DNA of 64,000 bases from Arthrobacter gengyunqii (GCF_023022985.1 NZ_CP095461.1:1860001-1924000), one strand, 5' to 3'; positions 9,037 to 19,113 are shown, counted from the stretch's first letter. Notes: generated by a model not told the origin, from the letters alone. Numbers and translations are program-made.

Positions 9037-10410
9037 ATGCCGTCCAACACCACGCCGGAGCCGCAGTCGCCCGGAGCAAAGAACCCTGCTGACGGCCCCC
9101 GCGTCCTGAGCCGCGGCAGCTACAGCGAAAAACTCCGCATCGGTGAGATCCTGCGCAAGGAAACCGTCGGCGGCATGCTGCTGGTCGTGGCCGCGCTGAT
9201 CGCCATCGTGTGGGCCAACTCGCCGCTTTCCGACAGCTACTTCGCACTGCGCGACTTTGAAATAGGCTACGAGCCCTGGCATCTGCAACTGAGCCTGGGG
9301 GCCTGGGCCGCGGACGGACTCCTGGCGGTCTTCTTCTTCCTCGTGGGGCTGGAACTCAAGCGGGAATTCGTCGCAGGCGACCTGCGGAACGTCAGCAAGG
9401 CGATCGTGCCGGTAGCAGCTGCCGTGGGTGGAGTGGCGGTCCCCGCCGCGATTTACGCCGCCATCAACCTGGGCCACCCTGAGAGCCTCAATGGGTGGGC
9501 CATTCCCACCGCCACTGACATTGCTTTTGCCGTTGCCGTGCTTGCCATCATCGGCTCTCATCTGCCGTCCGCCCTGCGGATTTTCCTGCTGACCCTCGCC
9601 GTGGTTGACGATCTGCTCGCCATCACCATCATTGCCGTCTTCTACACCGAAGACCTCGAGATCACGCCGCTGCTCCTCGCCGTCGCCGGTCTTGCCCTCT
9701 ACACCTTCCTGGCGCAAAAGTACCGCCGTTTCTTCGGGCTGAAAGCCTCCGCCGCGTGGTTCATCCTGCTGCCGATCGGCGTCGTCGTCTGGGCGCTGGT
9801 GCATGCCTCCGGCATCCACGCCACGGTGGCCGGGGTGCTGCTGGGGTTCGCGGTACCCGTGATCCGCAGCCAGGCCAGCGGCGGCCCGGACGCCGGGCCC
9901 GGCCTCTCGGAGATCTTCGAGCACCGCTTCCGCCCGCTCTCTGCCGGATTTGCGGTACCGGTTTTCGCGTTCTTCTCCGCCGGCGTAGCGGTTGGCGGCT
10001 GGGACGGCTTCATGTCCTCACTGACCGATCCCATCTCGCTGGGCATCATTGCCGGCCTCGTGCTGGGCAAGCCCATCGGGATCCTGGGAACCACCTGGCT
10101 GATCACCAAACTCACCCGGGCCAAGCTGGATGCGTCCTTCAACTGGGTCGATCTGTTCGGCGTGGCAGTACTGGCCGGCATCGGTTTCACCGTCTCGCTG
10201 CTGGTTGCGGACCTGAGCTTTGGCCACGGCACCATCCCCAATGACCACGCCAAGGTGGGCATCTTGGCGGCATCGATCGTGGCCGCACTGCTGGCTTCCC
10301 TGGTTCTGACGCCGCGCAACCGCCACTACCGCACTGTCGAGGCGGAGGAAAATGTCGACGCCGACGCCGACGGAGTCCCCGACGTGTACCAGCAGCGGCC
10401 GAAGGCCTAA
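9037..10410 (+). CDS. nhaA: Na+/H+ antiporter NhaA
   Basis: 457 residues, somewhat longer than E. coli NhaA through N- and C-terminal tails. Family hallmarks are visible: [30 protein letters not shown], and the paired aspartates in [15 protein letters not shown] that bind Na+ and H+. It exchanges cytoplasmic Na+ for external protons to control pH and salt. TAAGGAG precedes the ATG. Monocistronic by context; a GCCGCA/TGCGGC hairpin follows the stop at 10419-10437 but lacks a T-run. Confidence 0.96.
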   Translation: MPSNTTPEPQSPGAKNPADGPRVLSRGSYSEKLRIGEILRKETVGGMLLVVAALIAIVWANSPLSDSYFALRDFEIGYEPWHLQLSLGAWAADGLLAVFFFLVGLELKREFVAGDLRNVSKAIVPVAAAVGGVAVPAAIYAAINLGHPESLNGWAIPTATDIAFAVAVLAIIGSHLPSALRIFLLTLAVVDDLLAITIIAVFYTEDLEITPLLLAVAGLALYTFLAQKYRRFFGLKASAAWFILLPIGVVVWALVHASGIHATVAGVLLGFAVPVIRSQASGGPDAGPGLSEIFEHRFRPLSAGFAVPVFAFFSAGVAVGGWDGFMSSLTDPISLGIIAGLVLGKPIGILGTTWLITKLTRAKLDASFNWVDLFGVAVLAGIGFTVSLLVADLSFGHGTIPNDHAKVGILAASIVAALLASLVLTPRNRHYRTVEAEENVDADADGVPDVYQQRPKA

Positions 10411-10502
10411 CACCCCGCGCCGCAGGAAAATTGCGGCTGCCGCCGCATCGAACGGGCAGGGGCATATCCGCCCGGGACGGACACCGCTACAGTCGGAGCA
10501 CC

Positions 10503-11264
10503 ATGCCGACAATCTCAGTGGTTATCCCGTCCCGCAACGATGCGCCCCTGCTCGCCGACTGTCTGGCCGCGCTGCAGCGGCAGACGCGGCCCCCGGACGA
10601 GGTGGTGGTGGTGGACAACGGCAGCACCGATGACACGGCAGCCGTCTGTGCCGCCGCCGGAGTTCGGCGGCTGTTCCTCTCCGTTCCCGGGATCGCCGGC
10701 GCAACGGCAGCGGGGTTCGACGCAGCGTCCGGGGATCTGCTGGCCCGGCTGGATGCCGACTCGGTTCCGCCGCCCGATTGGGTGGAACGCGTGGAGAGGA
10801 TCCTCGTTGCCCAGGGGCCAATGACCGCGGTGACCGGTCCCGGCGACTTTTACGGCGGAAACCGGCTCACGCGCTGGATCGGCGAGAACATCTACATTGC
10901 GGGCTACATCCATGTGGTGGGGGCATTCCTCGGCCACCCGCCCCTCTTCGGGTCCAACTTTGGCATGTCCGCTTCTATGTGGACGCAGCTGCGTCCGCTG
11001 GTGCACCGGGACCTGCACCAGGTCCATGACGACTTGGACCTGAGCTACCAGATCCGCCCGTGGATGTCCGTGCTGTACGACCCGACCCTGAGGGTGGGGG
11101 TTTCAGCGCGGCCCTTCGACAACTGGAGCGGGTTGAAGCGCCGGTTGGTCATGGCCTGGCAAACCTTTGACCTGGATTTCCGCGGCGAATCGCCCCGTGC
11201 ACGACGTCGTGCCCGCCTGCAGGCCCGGAGAATCGCTCCGCCGGATCAACCAGCCGAAGCGTAG
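10503..11264 (+). CDS. Glycosyltransferase family 2
   Basis: 253 residues with a GT-A fold N-terminus: SVVIPSRNDAPLLADCL, then VVVDNGSTDDT, then LARLDADSVPPPDW, where DAD is the metal/nucleotide-sugar site. The C-terminal part has no membrane helices. The start at 10503 removes a longer in-frame extension that begins in the intergenic region; TACAGT lies nine bases upstream. Acceptor and sugar are unknown. Its 3' end overlaps the convergent hydrolase gene by 19 bases. Confidence 0.88.
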   Translation: MPTISVVIPSRNDAPLLADCLAALQRQTRPPDEVVVVDNGSTDDTAAVCAAAGVRRLFLSVPGIAGATAAGFDAASGDLLARLDADSVPPPDWVERVERILVAQGPMTAVTGPGDFYGGNRLTRWIGENIYIAGYIHVVGAFLGHPPLFGSNFGMSASMWTQLRPLVHRDLHQVHDDLDLSYQIRPWMSVLYDPTLRVGVSARPFDNWSGLKRRLVMAWQTFDLDFRGESPRARRRARLQARRIAPPDQPAEA

Positions 11265-12190
11265 AGGGCCAAAAGATCACGGCTGAGCTGGTGTGGCGCA
11301 TCCTCGCAGGGCCCGTGTCCGGCGCCGTAGGCCGCGAACCGGGCGCCAATGGCTTCTGCGAACGAGTAATGCAGATACTGCGGCCACACGTCAGCACGGC
11401 CAACAGCCACGAGCTTGGGCTGCGGAGCAGCCTTGAGGGCGGCACGCAGGTCCGGTGATTGCTTCATCAATCCCACGATGTCCCGGAGTGAGTCATTCCG
11501 CGTGTAGTCGAAGCGGTGACGGATGAAGTCCATGCGGGCTGCCGGGACCCCGACAAAGTTCTTGCGGATGCCCCAGACGATGAGTCCGGCGTGCATCTTG
11601 TCGTTGACCAGGGGACTGAACCTGCCCACTCGGCTTACGGCTCGGAAACTCTGGCCCGGCACCGGCGGACAGCTCAGCAGGCACAGGGAGCGGAACAGAT
11701 CAGGACGGCGTGTGAGGGCAATCTGGGAAACTATTCCGGCAAAGGAGTAACCCAACACGTGCGCCGGCCCGGTGAGGGAATCCAGGACTGCGAGAAGGTC
11801 ATTCACGAACAGGTCATATTCGTAGTGGGTCCGCGGCGGCGTCAAATTCTCCGGTCCTGCGCCGGCCGACTCATACTGCCCGGCCAGGTCAAAGCTGATG
11901 ACGTAGTATCCGGCTGCTGCCAGCACCGGCATCATGAGGGAAAAGTCTTCCTTGGATCCCATGGCTCCGGGCACCAGGACAACGGGCGGATCGGTCTGCT
12001 CGCCCATGGTCCGCATGGCAAGTGTTCCGCTGGGCGCGGAAAACGCGCGGTCAACGGATCCTTCCGGAGGGGTTGCCCAGTTGATCTCTCCCAGTTGGGC
12101 GTCGAGCCGCTGGGCGTCGTCGAGGAGGACCGGATGCGCTTTCAGGGCGCCCCGGCCTCCGCGCACCCGTGCCAGGTTTCGCCATGCCAT
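11246..12190 (-). CDS. Alpha/beta hydrolase
   Basis: 314 residues. The alpha/beta-hydrolase core shows VVLVPGAMGS (oxyanion region), nucleophile elbow VLGYSFAGI and a late GHGPCEDAP that supplies the catalytic His. Substrate unknown. The same frame stays open far upstream, through the antisense of the acyltransferase, but coding character begins at MAWRNLARV, so ATG 12188-12190 is used; TACTGT lies five bases before it. It overlaps the convergent glycosyltransferase by 19 bases. Confidence 0.82.
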   Translation of the reverse strand: MAWRNLARVRGGRGALKAHPVLLDDAQRLDAQLGEINWATPPEGSVDRAFSAPSGTLAMRTMGEQTDPPVVLVPGAMGSKEDFSLMMPVLAAAGYYVISFDLAGQYESAGAGPENLTPPRTHYEYDLFVNDLLAVLDSLTGPAHVLGYSFAGIVSQIALTRRPDLFRSLCLLSCPPVPGQSFRAVSRVGRFSPLVNDKMHAGLIVWGIRKNFVGVPAARMDFIRHRFDYTRNDSLRDIVGLMKQSPDLRAALKAAPQPKLVAVGRADVWPQYLHYSFAEAIGARFAAYGAGHGPCEDAPHQLSRDLLALYASAG

Positions 12191-12334
12191 ACGCCACAGT
12201 AACCGCGGAGCATGGCCAGGGGGCAGGGAGGACGGCCAAAAGCCGGCTGTGACCGCCGGTACTTCCGTGCGGGAGTGCGGCACCGAAGCAGATAGAATCA
12301 TTGTCCTGCCCGGATAATCCACGAGGAGATGACG

Positions 12335-13144
12335 TTGAAGTTTCCCCCCAACAAGTACGTCTACCGCAGCATCGTTTTGACCGGGATCGCCTCGACCAAG
12401 GTCTTCCGGATACCCGTCCTGCCCTCCGGCCTCGAAAACCTTCCCCGCGACGAAGATATCCGCGGGCTGACCCGGACAGCCGTTCCCGGCAAGGGTGCGG
12501 TCGTGGCCATCACTCACTTCGGCTACCTGGATTTTGTTTTCGCCGAGTATCTGGTGTGGAAAAAGCTCAGGGCACACATGCGTTTTTTGGTCACCAAGAA
12601 GGCGGCCCGGAAACCCTTTGTCAAAGCCATCTGCGACATGTGTGAGCACATCATCGTGGACCGGTCCAACGGTGCCGCCGCTTACACCGAGTCGGTGGAA
12701 GCCCTGCGCCGGGGCGAGTACCTGGCCGTGCTGCCCGAGGCCGGCGTGAGCCGCAGCTTCAGCGTCCGCAAGCTCAAGACCGGTGCCGTCCGGATGGCAG
12801 CCGAAGCCGGCGTACCCATCATCCCGGTCTCGGTCTGGGGCAGCCACCGCATGCTCACCCGCGGCGGACACGGACTGAGCCTGAAATCCGTGTGGAAGAA
12901 CCCGGTGCGGATCCATGTCAGCCCGATGATGCGGGTTGCCCCTGATGCGTCTGTAACCGAAGCAACCGAGCTGCTGCAGAAAACCCTGCAGGCCGGCATG
13001 GACCACTGCATCGACACGTACCCGGTGACGCCTGAACCGGGCGCCTGGTGGATGCCCGTCAGCCGCGGCGGCAGCGCCATGACCGTGGAAGAACAGATCA
13101 TCCTGGATGAACAGGACCGCGAAAAATACAAGATCACCGGCTAA
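12335..13144 (+). CDS. 1-acyl-sn-glycerol-3-phosphate acyltransferase-like (PlsC family)
   Basis: About 269 residues. The acyltransferase H-x4-D motif is HFGYLD, followed by a VLPEAGVSRSF block in place of the usual PEG motif. These enzymes place a fatty acyl chain on lysophosphatidate or a similar acceptor at the membrane. GAGGAG (12323-12328) abuts an ATG at 12329 with no spacing but sits six bases from TTG 12335, so TTG is the better start; using ATG would add two residues. TAGAAT (12293-12298) is a possible -10. Confidence 0.88.
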   Translation: MKFPPNKYVYRSIVLTGIASTKVFRIPVLPSGLENLPRDEDIRGLTRTAVPGKGAVVAITHFGYLDFVFAEYLVWKKLRAHMRFLVTKKAARKPFVKAICDMCEHIIVDRSNGAAAYTESVEALRRGEYLAVLPEAGVSRSFSVRKLKTGAVRMAAEAGVPIIPVSVWGSHRMLTRGGHGLSLKSVWKNPVRIHVSPMMRVAPDASVTEATELLQKTLQAGMDHCIDTYPVTPEPGAWWMPVSRGGSAMTVEEQIILDEQDREKYKITG

Positions 13145-13168
13145 CGGGACCGGGGAGCCGTTAGCAGT

Positions 13169-14059
<891 letters not shown>

Positions 14060-15688
14060 CTACCCTCCAATGCCTACGACGGCGATCATCACCGGCACGA
14101 TCGTGATGATCAGGATGGCTCCCAGGATGTCGAAGAACAGGCCGGTGCGGATCATCCGGGTGATGGGTACGGCGCCGGTCCCGTAGACGATGGCATTTTG
14201 CGGTGTGGACACCGGCAGCATGAACCCAAAGGACGCGGCAAAGGTGGCCGCCAGCGCCGGCACAAACGGATCGACGCCGATGGCCTGGCAGAGTGGGATC
14301 ACGATCGGCACGATCACCGCGGCGGAAGCGGTGTTGGACGTGGTTTCCGAGATCAGGATGGCCAGGATCGCGGAGAAGGCCGTGATGGCCACGATGTTGG
14401 TGATGTTCAGGTTGTCCGAGGCGCCTTGGCCGATGGTTTCGGCCAGACCCGTGGAGGCAAGCAGTGCACCGAAGATAATGCCGGTTCCGAAGAGCAGGAT
14501 GGTGCCCCAGTCGATCTTGGCCGCGTCGGACCACGTCAGCGTGGCCTGCCGTTGCTTCCAGTTCACGGGCAGGATGAACAGCAGGGAGGCGCCGAGCACG
14601 GCTACGATTCCCTCGTCCAGCCGGTCGTCCAGGAAGATGTATGCCTCGGACTCCGTGCCCCCGATCAGGCTCGCGACCGCGGGGGCCAGCCACAGGGTGA
14701 CGGTCACTCCGAAGGCGATCAGCGTGTTGACTTCCGCCCGTGACATTTTTCCCTGGGCCTCCCGCTGCTCCCGGACGTATTCCTCCACGCCTTCGAGGCG
14801 GCGGATCTCCGGTTTGTTCAGCAGCAGCATGACCAGGGCCAGCACCACGAACATTGCCAGGCACACGGGTGCGGCGATGGCCATCCACTGGGCGAAGGAA
14901 ATGCGCACTCCTGTCGCTTCCTCGATCAGTCCGCGGCCAATGAGGTTGGGCGGAGAACCGACGGGGGTCAGCAGTCCACCCACGCTGGCACCGTAGGCCA
15001 GCATCAGGAGCAGGGCGGCGCCCACGCGCATCCGCAGCGGATCAAAATCCGCTTTGACGATGCCGCGGTCCTGCATCAGTTTGGCGATGACCACCAGCAC
15101 GCCCAGCGCGGTGGGCATCAGCATGGCAACGGTGGCGGTGTTGGAGACGAAGGCCGAGAGCAGGCAGGTAATCACACCGAAGGCGATCACCACCCGGTAT
15201 GTCGATTTCCCCACCCCGGGGGCAGAGAGCACGGCAAAGGCCAGCCGCTGCGCTATGCCGTGCTTAAGCATGGCCTGCGCCAGGATGAAGGCACCGATGA
15301 AGGTGAAGATGGTGGTCGATCCGAAGGGAGCCAGGACGGCACTGGCCGGAGCCACCCCCAGGACCACGATGGCCGCAACGCCGATGAGCCCGCCGATTGG
15401 GATGGGCACGGGCTCACAGATCCACAGGACAATGACGCCCAGCAGGATGGCCGCCAGCATGTGCTGCTGCAGGTCCAGGTTCAGGGGGAGCAGGGCAAAA
15501 ACAACGGCGACGACGGGGGCCAGGAACAGGCCGATGGTCTGACGGGTGCGTTCGAACTTCTCTTCCCGGGGAGAGAGCGTCTGTTCGCTGAGGCTGCGGA
15601 ACGTGGTTCCGCCCAAAAGGGCTGCGCGGACATCTGTGCGTTGCGGGGCGCCCGAATCCTCGGTTGGAGCCGGCTGTTGTGTGTACAC
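14060..15688 (-). CDS. DASS/SLC13 family anion carrier (dicarboxylate or tartrate)
   Basis: 542 residues with about 11-13 membrane helices. Both Ser-Asn-Thr substrate/Na+-binding motifs of the family are present: SNTATVAMLMP in the first half and ETTSNTASAAVIVP in the second. SLC13 carriers import di- and tricarboxylates or sulfate, usually with Na+. The divergent LysR gene and the two tartrate-dehydrogenase-type genes point to tartrate, malate or a related acid (inference). The start is GTG 15688 after GGAAGGACCCCGATT. Confidence 0.9.
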   Translation of the reverse strand: MYTQQPAPTEDSGAPQRTDVRAALLGGTTFRSLSEQTLSPREEKFERTRQTIGLFLAPVVAVVFALLPLNLDLQQHMLAAILLGVIVLWICEPVPIPIGGLIGVAAIVVLGVAPASAVLAPFGSTTIFTFIGAFILAQAMLKHGIAQRLAFAVLSAPGVGKSTYRVVIAFGVITCLLSAFVSNTATVAMLMPTALGVLVVIAKLMQDRGIVKADFDPLRMRVGAALLLMLAYGASVGGLLTPVGSPPNLIGRGLIEEATGVRISFAQWMAIAAPVCLAMFVVLALVMLLLNKPEIRRLEGVEEYVREQREAQGKMSRAEVNTLIAFGVTVTLWLAPAVASLIGGTESEAYIFLDDRLDEGIVAVLGASLLFILPVNWKQRQATLTWSDAAKIDWGTILLFGTGIIFGALLASTGLAETIGQGASDNLNITNIVAITAFSAILAILISETTSNTASAAVIVPIVIPLCQAIGVDPFVPALAATFAASFGFMLPVSTPQNAIVYGTGAVPITRMIRTGLFFDILGAILIITIVPVMIAVVGIGG

Positions 15689-15763
15689 AATCGGGGTCCT
15701 TCCTCGTTGAATGCGTTCACTATGGACCAGTGTCTTGTGCCGCGTCCAGAACCTGTTGTCTAC

Positions 15764-15777
15764 TCACCCATAGGTGA
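15764..15777. promoter_or_regulatory. Candidate LysR operator (TCACCCATAGGTGA)
   Basis: A 14-bp inverted repeat with arms TCACC/GGTGA lies between the divergent carrier and regulator genes. A near match, CACCTATTGGT (16797-16807), precedes the first dehydrogenase gene. The pair fits one local regulator binding both promoters. Confidence 0.45.
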
Positions 15778-15841
15778 AACCAATGCTTCGCCGCTGAGGG
15801 GTTCTGCGAAGGATCCGTCGTCCGAATGCAAGGGAGCTTTC

Positions 15842-16792
15842 ATGGACGTCAGGCACCTGAAATACTTTCTGGCCGTTGTGGACCACCAGGGGTTTACCCG
15901 CGCCGCCGAGCGGCTGCTCATTGCCCAGCCGTCCCTCTCGCAGACGATCAAGAGCCTGGAACGTGATTTGGGGGTTCCGCTCTTTCACCGGGTCGGCCGG
16001 AATGTGGTGCTGAGCGAGGCCGGGAGGGAACTGGTGGGGCCGGCGCGCGTCGTCGTCCGCGATCTGGAAGCGGCACGCTCCGCGATCGACGAACTCAAGG
16101 GCATGCGCCGGGGGCGGCTGGATGTCATCGCCATGCCCTCGCCCGCCATTGAGCCGCTGACCTCCATCATTGCCGCCTACGCGCGGACCCATCCCACGGT
16201 GACGGTTAATGTCGAGGCAGCCTTCACGAGCGACGACGTTGTGGCCGCCGTTCGTGACGGGAGTTCCGAGATCGGGTTGCTGGGTGCGGACCGTCCGTTC
16301 CGGGCAGCGGACATCGACGTCCTGCCGTTGGGCAAGCAACCGCTGATGCTGGTGCTCAATCCCTGCTCGGACCTCTTTCCGCCCGCTGAGAGGAACGAGG
16401 ACGACTTCGCCTGCGGGCTTACGCTGCGGTGGGAAGACCTCGCAGGCCAGCGGATGGTGGTTTCCCAGCGCGGTTCCCTGATGCGCTGGGCTGTGGACGA
16501 GGCCCTGGCCAACGGCGTGGACCTTGAGATTGCCGTTGAAGTGGCGCACCGGACATCCGTCCTGCCGCTGGTCCTGGCAGGGCTGGGGCATGCGGTCCTG
16601 CCGTCGTCGTGGTCTCTCCTGGCGCGGCAGTCGGGCCTGCGGACCGCACGTCTCGACCCCGAGGTCCTGCTGCACGTCTGTGCCCTGAGCCGGGCGGCCG
16701 AGCTGACCCCGGCGGCCCGGGCCTTCCTTGGCGTCGCCGCGGGACAGCAGCCGGATATGACCTCCATCGGCGAGGCATCGCCCGTCGGATAG
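15842..16792 (+). CDS. LysR family transcriptional regulator
   Basis: 316 residues. The N-terminal winged helix-turn-helix reads MDVRHLKYFLAVVDHQGF then AAERLLIAQPSLSQTIKSLE, followed by the periplasmic-binding-like effector domain (about residues 90-300). AAGGGAG precedes the ATG; in-frame sequence upstream is not coding. It is divergent from the carrier and upstream of the first dehydrogenase, the usual position of a local activator whose co-inducer would be the transported acid. Repeated CACC-YATW-GGT motifs before both targets support this. Confidence 0.93.
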   Translation: MDVRHLKYFLAVVDHQGFTRAAERLLIAQPSLSQTIKSLERDLGVPLFHRVGRNVVLSEAGRELVGPARVVVRDLEAARSAIDELKGMRRGRLDVIAMPSPAIEPLTSIIAAYARTHPTVTVNVEAAFTSDDVVAAVRDGSSEIGLLGADRPFRAADIDVLPLGKQPLMLVLNPCSDLFPPAERNEDDFACGLTLRWEDLAGQRMVVSQRGSLMRWAVDEALANGVDLEIAVEVAHRTSVLPLVLAGLGHAVLPSSWSLLARQSGLRTARLDPEVLLHVCALSRAAELTPAARAFLGVAAGQQPDMTSIGEASPVG

Positions 16793-16796
16793 CGAA

Positions 16797-16807
16797 CACC
16801 TATTGGT
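16797..16807. promoter_or_regulatory. Second copy of candidate operator (CACCTATTGGT)
   Basis: It matches nine of eleven bases of the CACCCATAGGT core at 15766-15776. It lies four bases after the LysR stop and about 110 bases before the dehydrogenase start. Confidence 0.35.
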
Positions 16808-16844
16808 CGGATGCGGAATCCGTCTTAGACGCTGCGCCCCGGGT

Positions 16845-16890
16845 GGGATGTAGTGGGGACGGGATGCAGTGGGCGGGATGGAGTGGGTCC
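16845..16890 (+). repeat. Three tandem 14-16 bp repeats (GGGATGNAGTGGG)
   Basis: Copies begin at 16845, 16861 and 16875, each reading GGGATG-N-AGTGGG. They occupy the leader between the LysR stop and the dehydrogenase ribosome site. Slipped-strand change or a protein/RNA-binding role are both possible; no function is assigned. Confidence 0.7.
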
Positions 16891-16918
16891 GGCACCGCGT
16901 ACGAAAAGGGAGCAGGAT

Positions 16919-18052
16919 ATGCCTGAGCGAAGGATCCATCGGATAGCCGCAATTCCGGCCGACGGGGTGGGGAAGGAAGTCATAGCCGCAGGGCGGCAGG
17001 TCCTGGACGCTCTGGCAGAACAGTCCGGGGGAAGTCCGGACGGGAGCGCGGCGGGTTCGTTTGGCTTTGAGTGGCAGGAATTCCCGTGGGGATCCGAGTA
17101 CTACGCCGAGCACGGCCGCATGATGGACCCGGACGGGCTTGACGTGCTGCGCGGCTTCGACGCCATTTACTTCGGGGCCGTGGGGTGGGAGAACGTTCCG
17201 GACCATGTGAGCCTGTGGGGGCTTCGGCTAAACATCACGCAGAACTTTGACCAGTGGGCCAACGTGCGCCCGGTGACATTCCTGCCGGGTGTCGAGTCCC
17301 CGCTGCGCAAGGCCGACCGGATGCCGCTGGACTGGGTGGTGGTCCGGGAGAACAGCGAAGGCGAATACGCGGGACTGGGAGGGCGGAATCTCTCCGGCCG
17401 GGGACCGGGCAACGAAGTGGCAGTACAGACTGCTCTGTTCACGGAGAAGGGGTGCGAGCGCATCATCCGCTTTGCCTTTGACGTCGCCCGCACCCGTCCG
17501 GTGCGGAAGGTTTCAAGTGTCACCAAGTCCAATGCACAGCAGTACGGCTCGGTGCTCTGGGACGACGTGTTCAAGCGCGTGGCGCCCGACTATCCGGACG
17601 TGAGAACCGAGAGCGTGCTGGTGGATGCGATGAGCGCCAAGTTTGTCCTGCATCCGGAGGACCTGTCAGTGGTGGTGGCATCCAACCTGTTCGCCGACAT
17701 CCTCTCGGACCTTGGCTCGGCGCTCGCGGGCAGCCTGGGCCTGGCGGCCAGCGCAAACCTCAATCCGGAGCGCAGGTTCCCGTCAATGTTTGAGCCGGTG
17801 CACGGGTCTGCTCCGGATATTGCCGGCCGCGGAATCAGCAACCCCGTGGGTGCCATATTGAGTGCCGCACTGATGCTGGACCATCTGGGCCTGCCCTCGA
17901 CTGCCCGGCGACTGGAGGCGGCCGTGGCTGCCGTTACGGCAGCCGGCATCCGTACCCTCGACGTCGGGGGATCCGCGGGTACGGAAGAGGTGGCAGCTGC
18001 GGTAATTGAGGAGCTGAGACGCCCTCAGCCGCCCGATACCGTCTTGAACTAA
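16919..18052 (+). CDS. Tartrate dehydrogenase/decarboxylase-type enzyme (copy 1)
   Basis: 377 residues of the isocitrate/isopropylmalate/tartrate dehydrogenase family. The start of the fold reads HRIAAIPADGVGKEVI (the ADG form is typical of tartrate dehydrogenase), substrate loop VVRENSEGEYAGLGGR, metal-binding ASNLFADILSDL and coenzyme site FEPVHGSAPDIAGRG. The family oxidises tartrate or malate with NAD+ and divalent metal, sometimes with decarboxylation. ATG 16919 follows AAGGGAGCAGGAT. The stop overlaps that of the convergent paralog by four bases. Isopropylmalate dehydrogenase is unlikely because of the VPDHVSLWGLRL substrate loop. Confidence 0.88.
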   Translation: MPERRIHRIAAIPADGVGKEVIAAGRQVLDALAEQSGGSPDGSAAGSFGFEWQEFPWGSEYYAEHGRMMDPDGLDVLRGFDAIYFGAVGWENVPDHVSLWGLRLNITQNFDQWANVRPVTFLPGVESPLRKADRMPLDWVVVRENSEGEYAGLGGRNLSGRGPGNEVAVQTALFTEKGCERIIRFAFDVARTRPVRKVSSVTKSNAQQYGSVLWDDVFKRVAPDYPDVRTESVLVDAMSAKFVLHPEDLSVVVASNLFADILSDLGSALAGSLGLAASANLNPERRFPSMFEPVHGSAPDIAGRGISNPVGAILSAALMLDHLGLPSTARRLEAAVAAVTAAGIRTLDVGGSAGTEEVAAAVIEELRRPQPPDTVLN

Positions 18053-19113
18053 CCGATGCGGGCCAGGATTTCCCGGGTGAACTCCTCGGTCCCGGCGGTG
18101 CCGCCCAGGTCCCGGGTCCGCACCGGCGAATCCGCGAGCACACCGAACACCGCTTCGAGCACCTCGGCTCCCGCCTCCGGATGCCCCAGATGGTCCAGCA
18201 TCATGGACGCGGACCAGATGGCGCCCAGCGGGTTGGCCACGCCCTGTCCGTAGATATCCGGGGCCGAGCCGTGCACGGGCTCGAACATGGAGGGGTACTC
18301 CCGCTCGGGGTTGAGGTTGGCGGAGGGAGCAATGCCAATGCTGCCGGCTATGGCGGCCGCCAGGTCGCTGAGGATGTCGCCGAACAGGTTGGAGCCCACA
18401 ATGACATCAAAGTGGGACGGGTTCAGCACCACCTTCGCGGCCAGGGCGTCAATGTGTTCGGAGTTCCACTTCACTTTGGGGTAGTCCGCCGCGCGTTCCT
18501 GCAGCAGCTCGTCCCAGAACGGCATGGTGTGGATAATGCCGTTGGATTTGGTGGCGGAGGTCAGCACACCGCGGCGCTGGCCGGCCAGATCAAAGGCATA
18601 GTCCAAAATCCTGGTGACGCCGGCGCGGGTGAAGACCGATTCCTGGATTGCCATCTCGGAAGGAAGGCCGCGGTTCAGGCGGCCGCCGATCTCCGAGTAC
18701 TCGCCCTCGCTGTTTTCACGCACCACCACAAAGTCGACGCCGGGGTCCGTCAGTTCGCGGCGCAGGGGACTGGGAACACCGTCCAGGACCCGGATGGGAC
18801 GAAGGTTCACGTACTGCCGGAACTCGCGGCGGATGGGGATCAGCAGCCCCCACAGGCTCACGTGGTCCGGCACGCTGGGCCAGCCGACCGCGCCGAGCAG
18901 AATCGAGTCGTGCCCGCGGATCTGGTCCAGTCCGTCCGAGGGCATCATGGCGCCCTGCTCCAAATAGCGCTGGCAGGACCAGTCAAATTCGTCATAGGTG
19001 AGGTCAATGCCGTGGCGGCGGGCGACGGCGTCGAGCACCGCCCGGGCAGGCGGCAGCACCTCGTGGCCAATGCCGTCGCCGGGAATGAGTGCAATGCGGT
19101 AGCGGTCAGTCAT
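18049..19113 (-). CDS. Tartrate dehydrogenase/decarboxylase-type enzyme (copy 2)
   Basis: 354 residues from the preferred ATG 19113 (an in-frame GTG at 19125 adds four). Same architecture as its convergent neighbour: IALIPGDGIGHEVLP, PDHVSLWGLLIPI, VVRENSEGEYSEIGGR, GSNLFGDILSDL and FEPVHGSAPDIYGQG. The two proteins clearly share ancestry but differ widely, so they are old paralogs or separately acquired rather than a recent duplication. Different substrates (tartrate stereoisomers, malate) are possible. It faces away from the regulator and carrier, so it may be controlled separately. Confidence 0.88.
   Translation of the reverse strand: MTDRYRIALIPGDGIGHEVLPPARAVLDAVARRHGIDLTYDEFDWSCQRYLEQGAMMPSDGLDQIRGHDSILLGAVGWPSVPDHVSLWGLLIPIRREFRQYVNLRPIRVLDGVPSPLRRELTDPGVDFVVVRENSEGEYSEIGGRLNRGLPSEMAIQESVFTRAGVTRILDYAFDLAGQRRGVLTSATKSNGIIHTMPFWDELLQERAADYPKVKWNSEHIDALAAKVVLNPSHFDVIVGSNLFGDILSDLAAAIAGSIGIAPSANLNPEREYPSMFEPVHGSAPDIYGQGVANPLGAIWSASMMLDHLGHPEAGAEVLEAVFGVLADSPVRTRDLGGTAGTEEFTREILARIG

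Noticed and set aside
11246..13006. 586-residue version of the alpha/beta hydrolase
   Set aside because: The extra 270 residues are antisense to the acyltransferase gene and lack hydrolase features. The start at 12190 gives a normal family length.
15764..17206. 480-codon open frame on the minus strand opposite the LysR and dehydrogenase genes
   Set aside because: Antisense shadow of two well-supported genes. Its protein is rich in Arg, His, Pro and Gly with no family features, as expected from reading high-GC codons backwards.
16919..18052. First dehydrogenase as 3-isopropylmalate dehydrogenase (leuB)
   Set aside because: ADG in the first strand, the PDHVSLWGLRL loop, and carrier/LysR neighbours fit tartrate dehydrogenase better. 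No leu genes are nearby.
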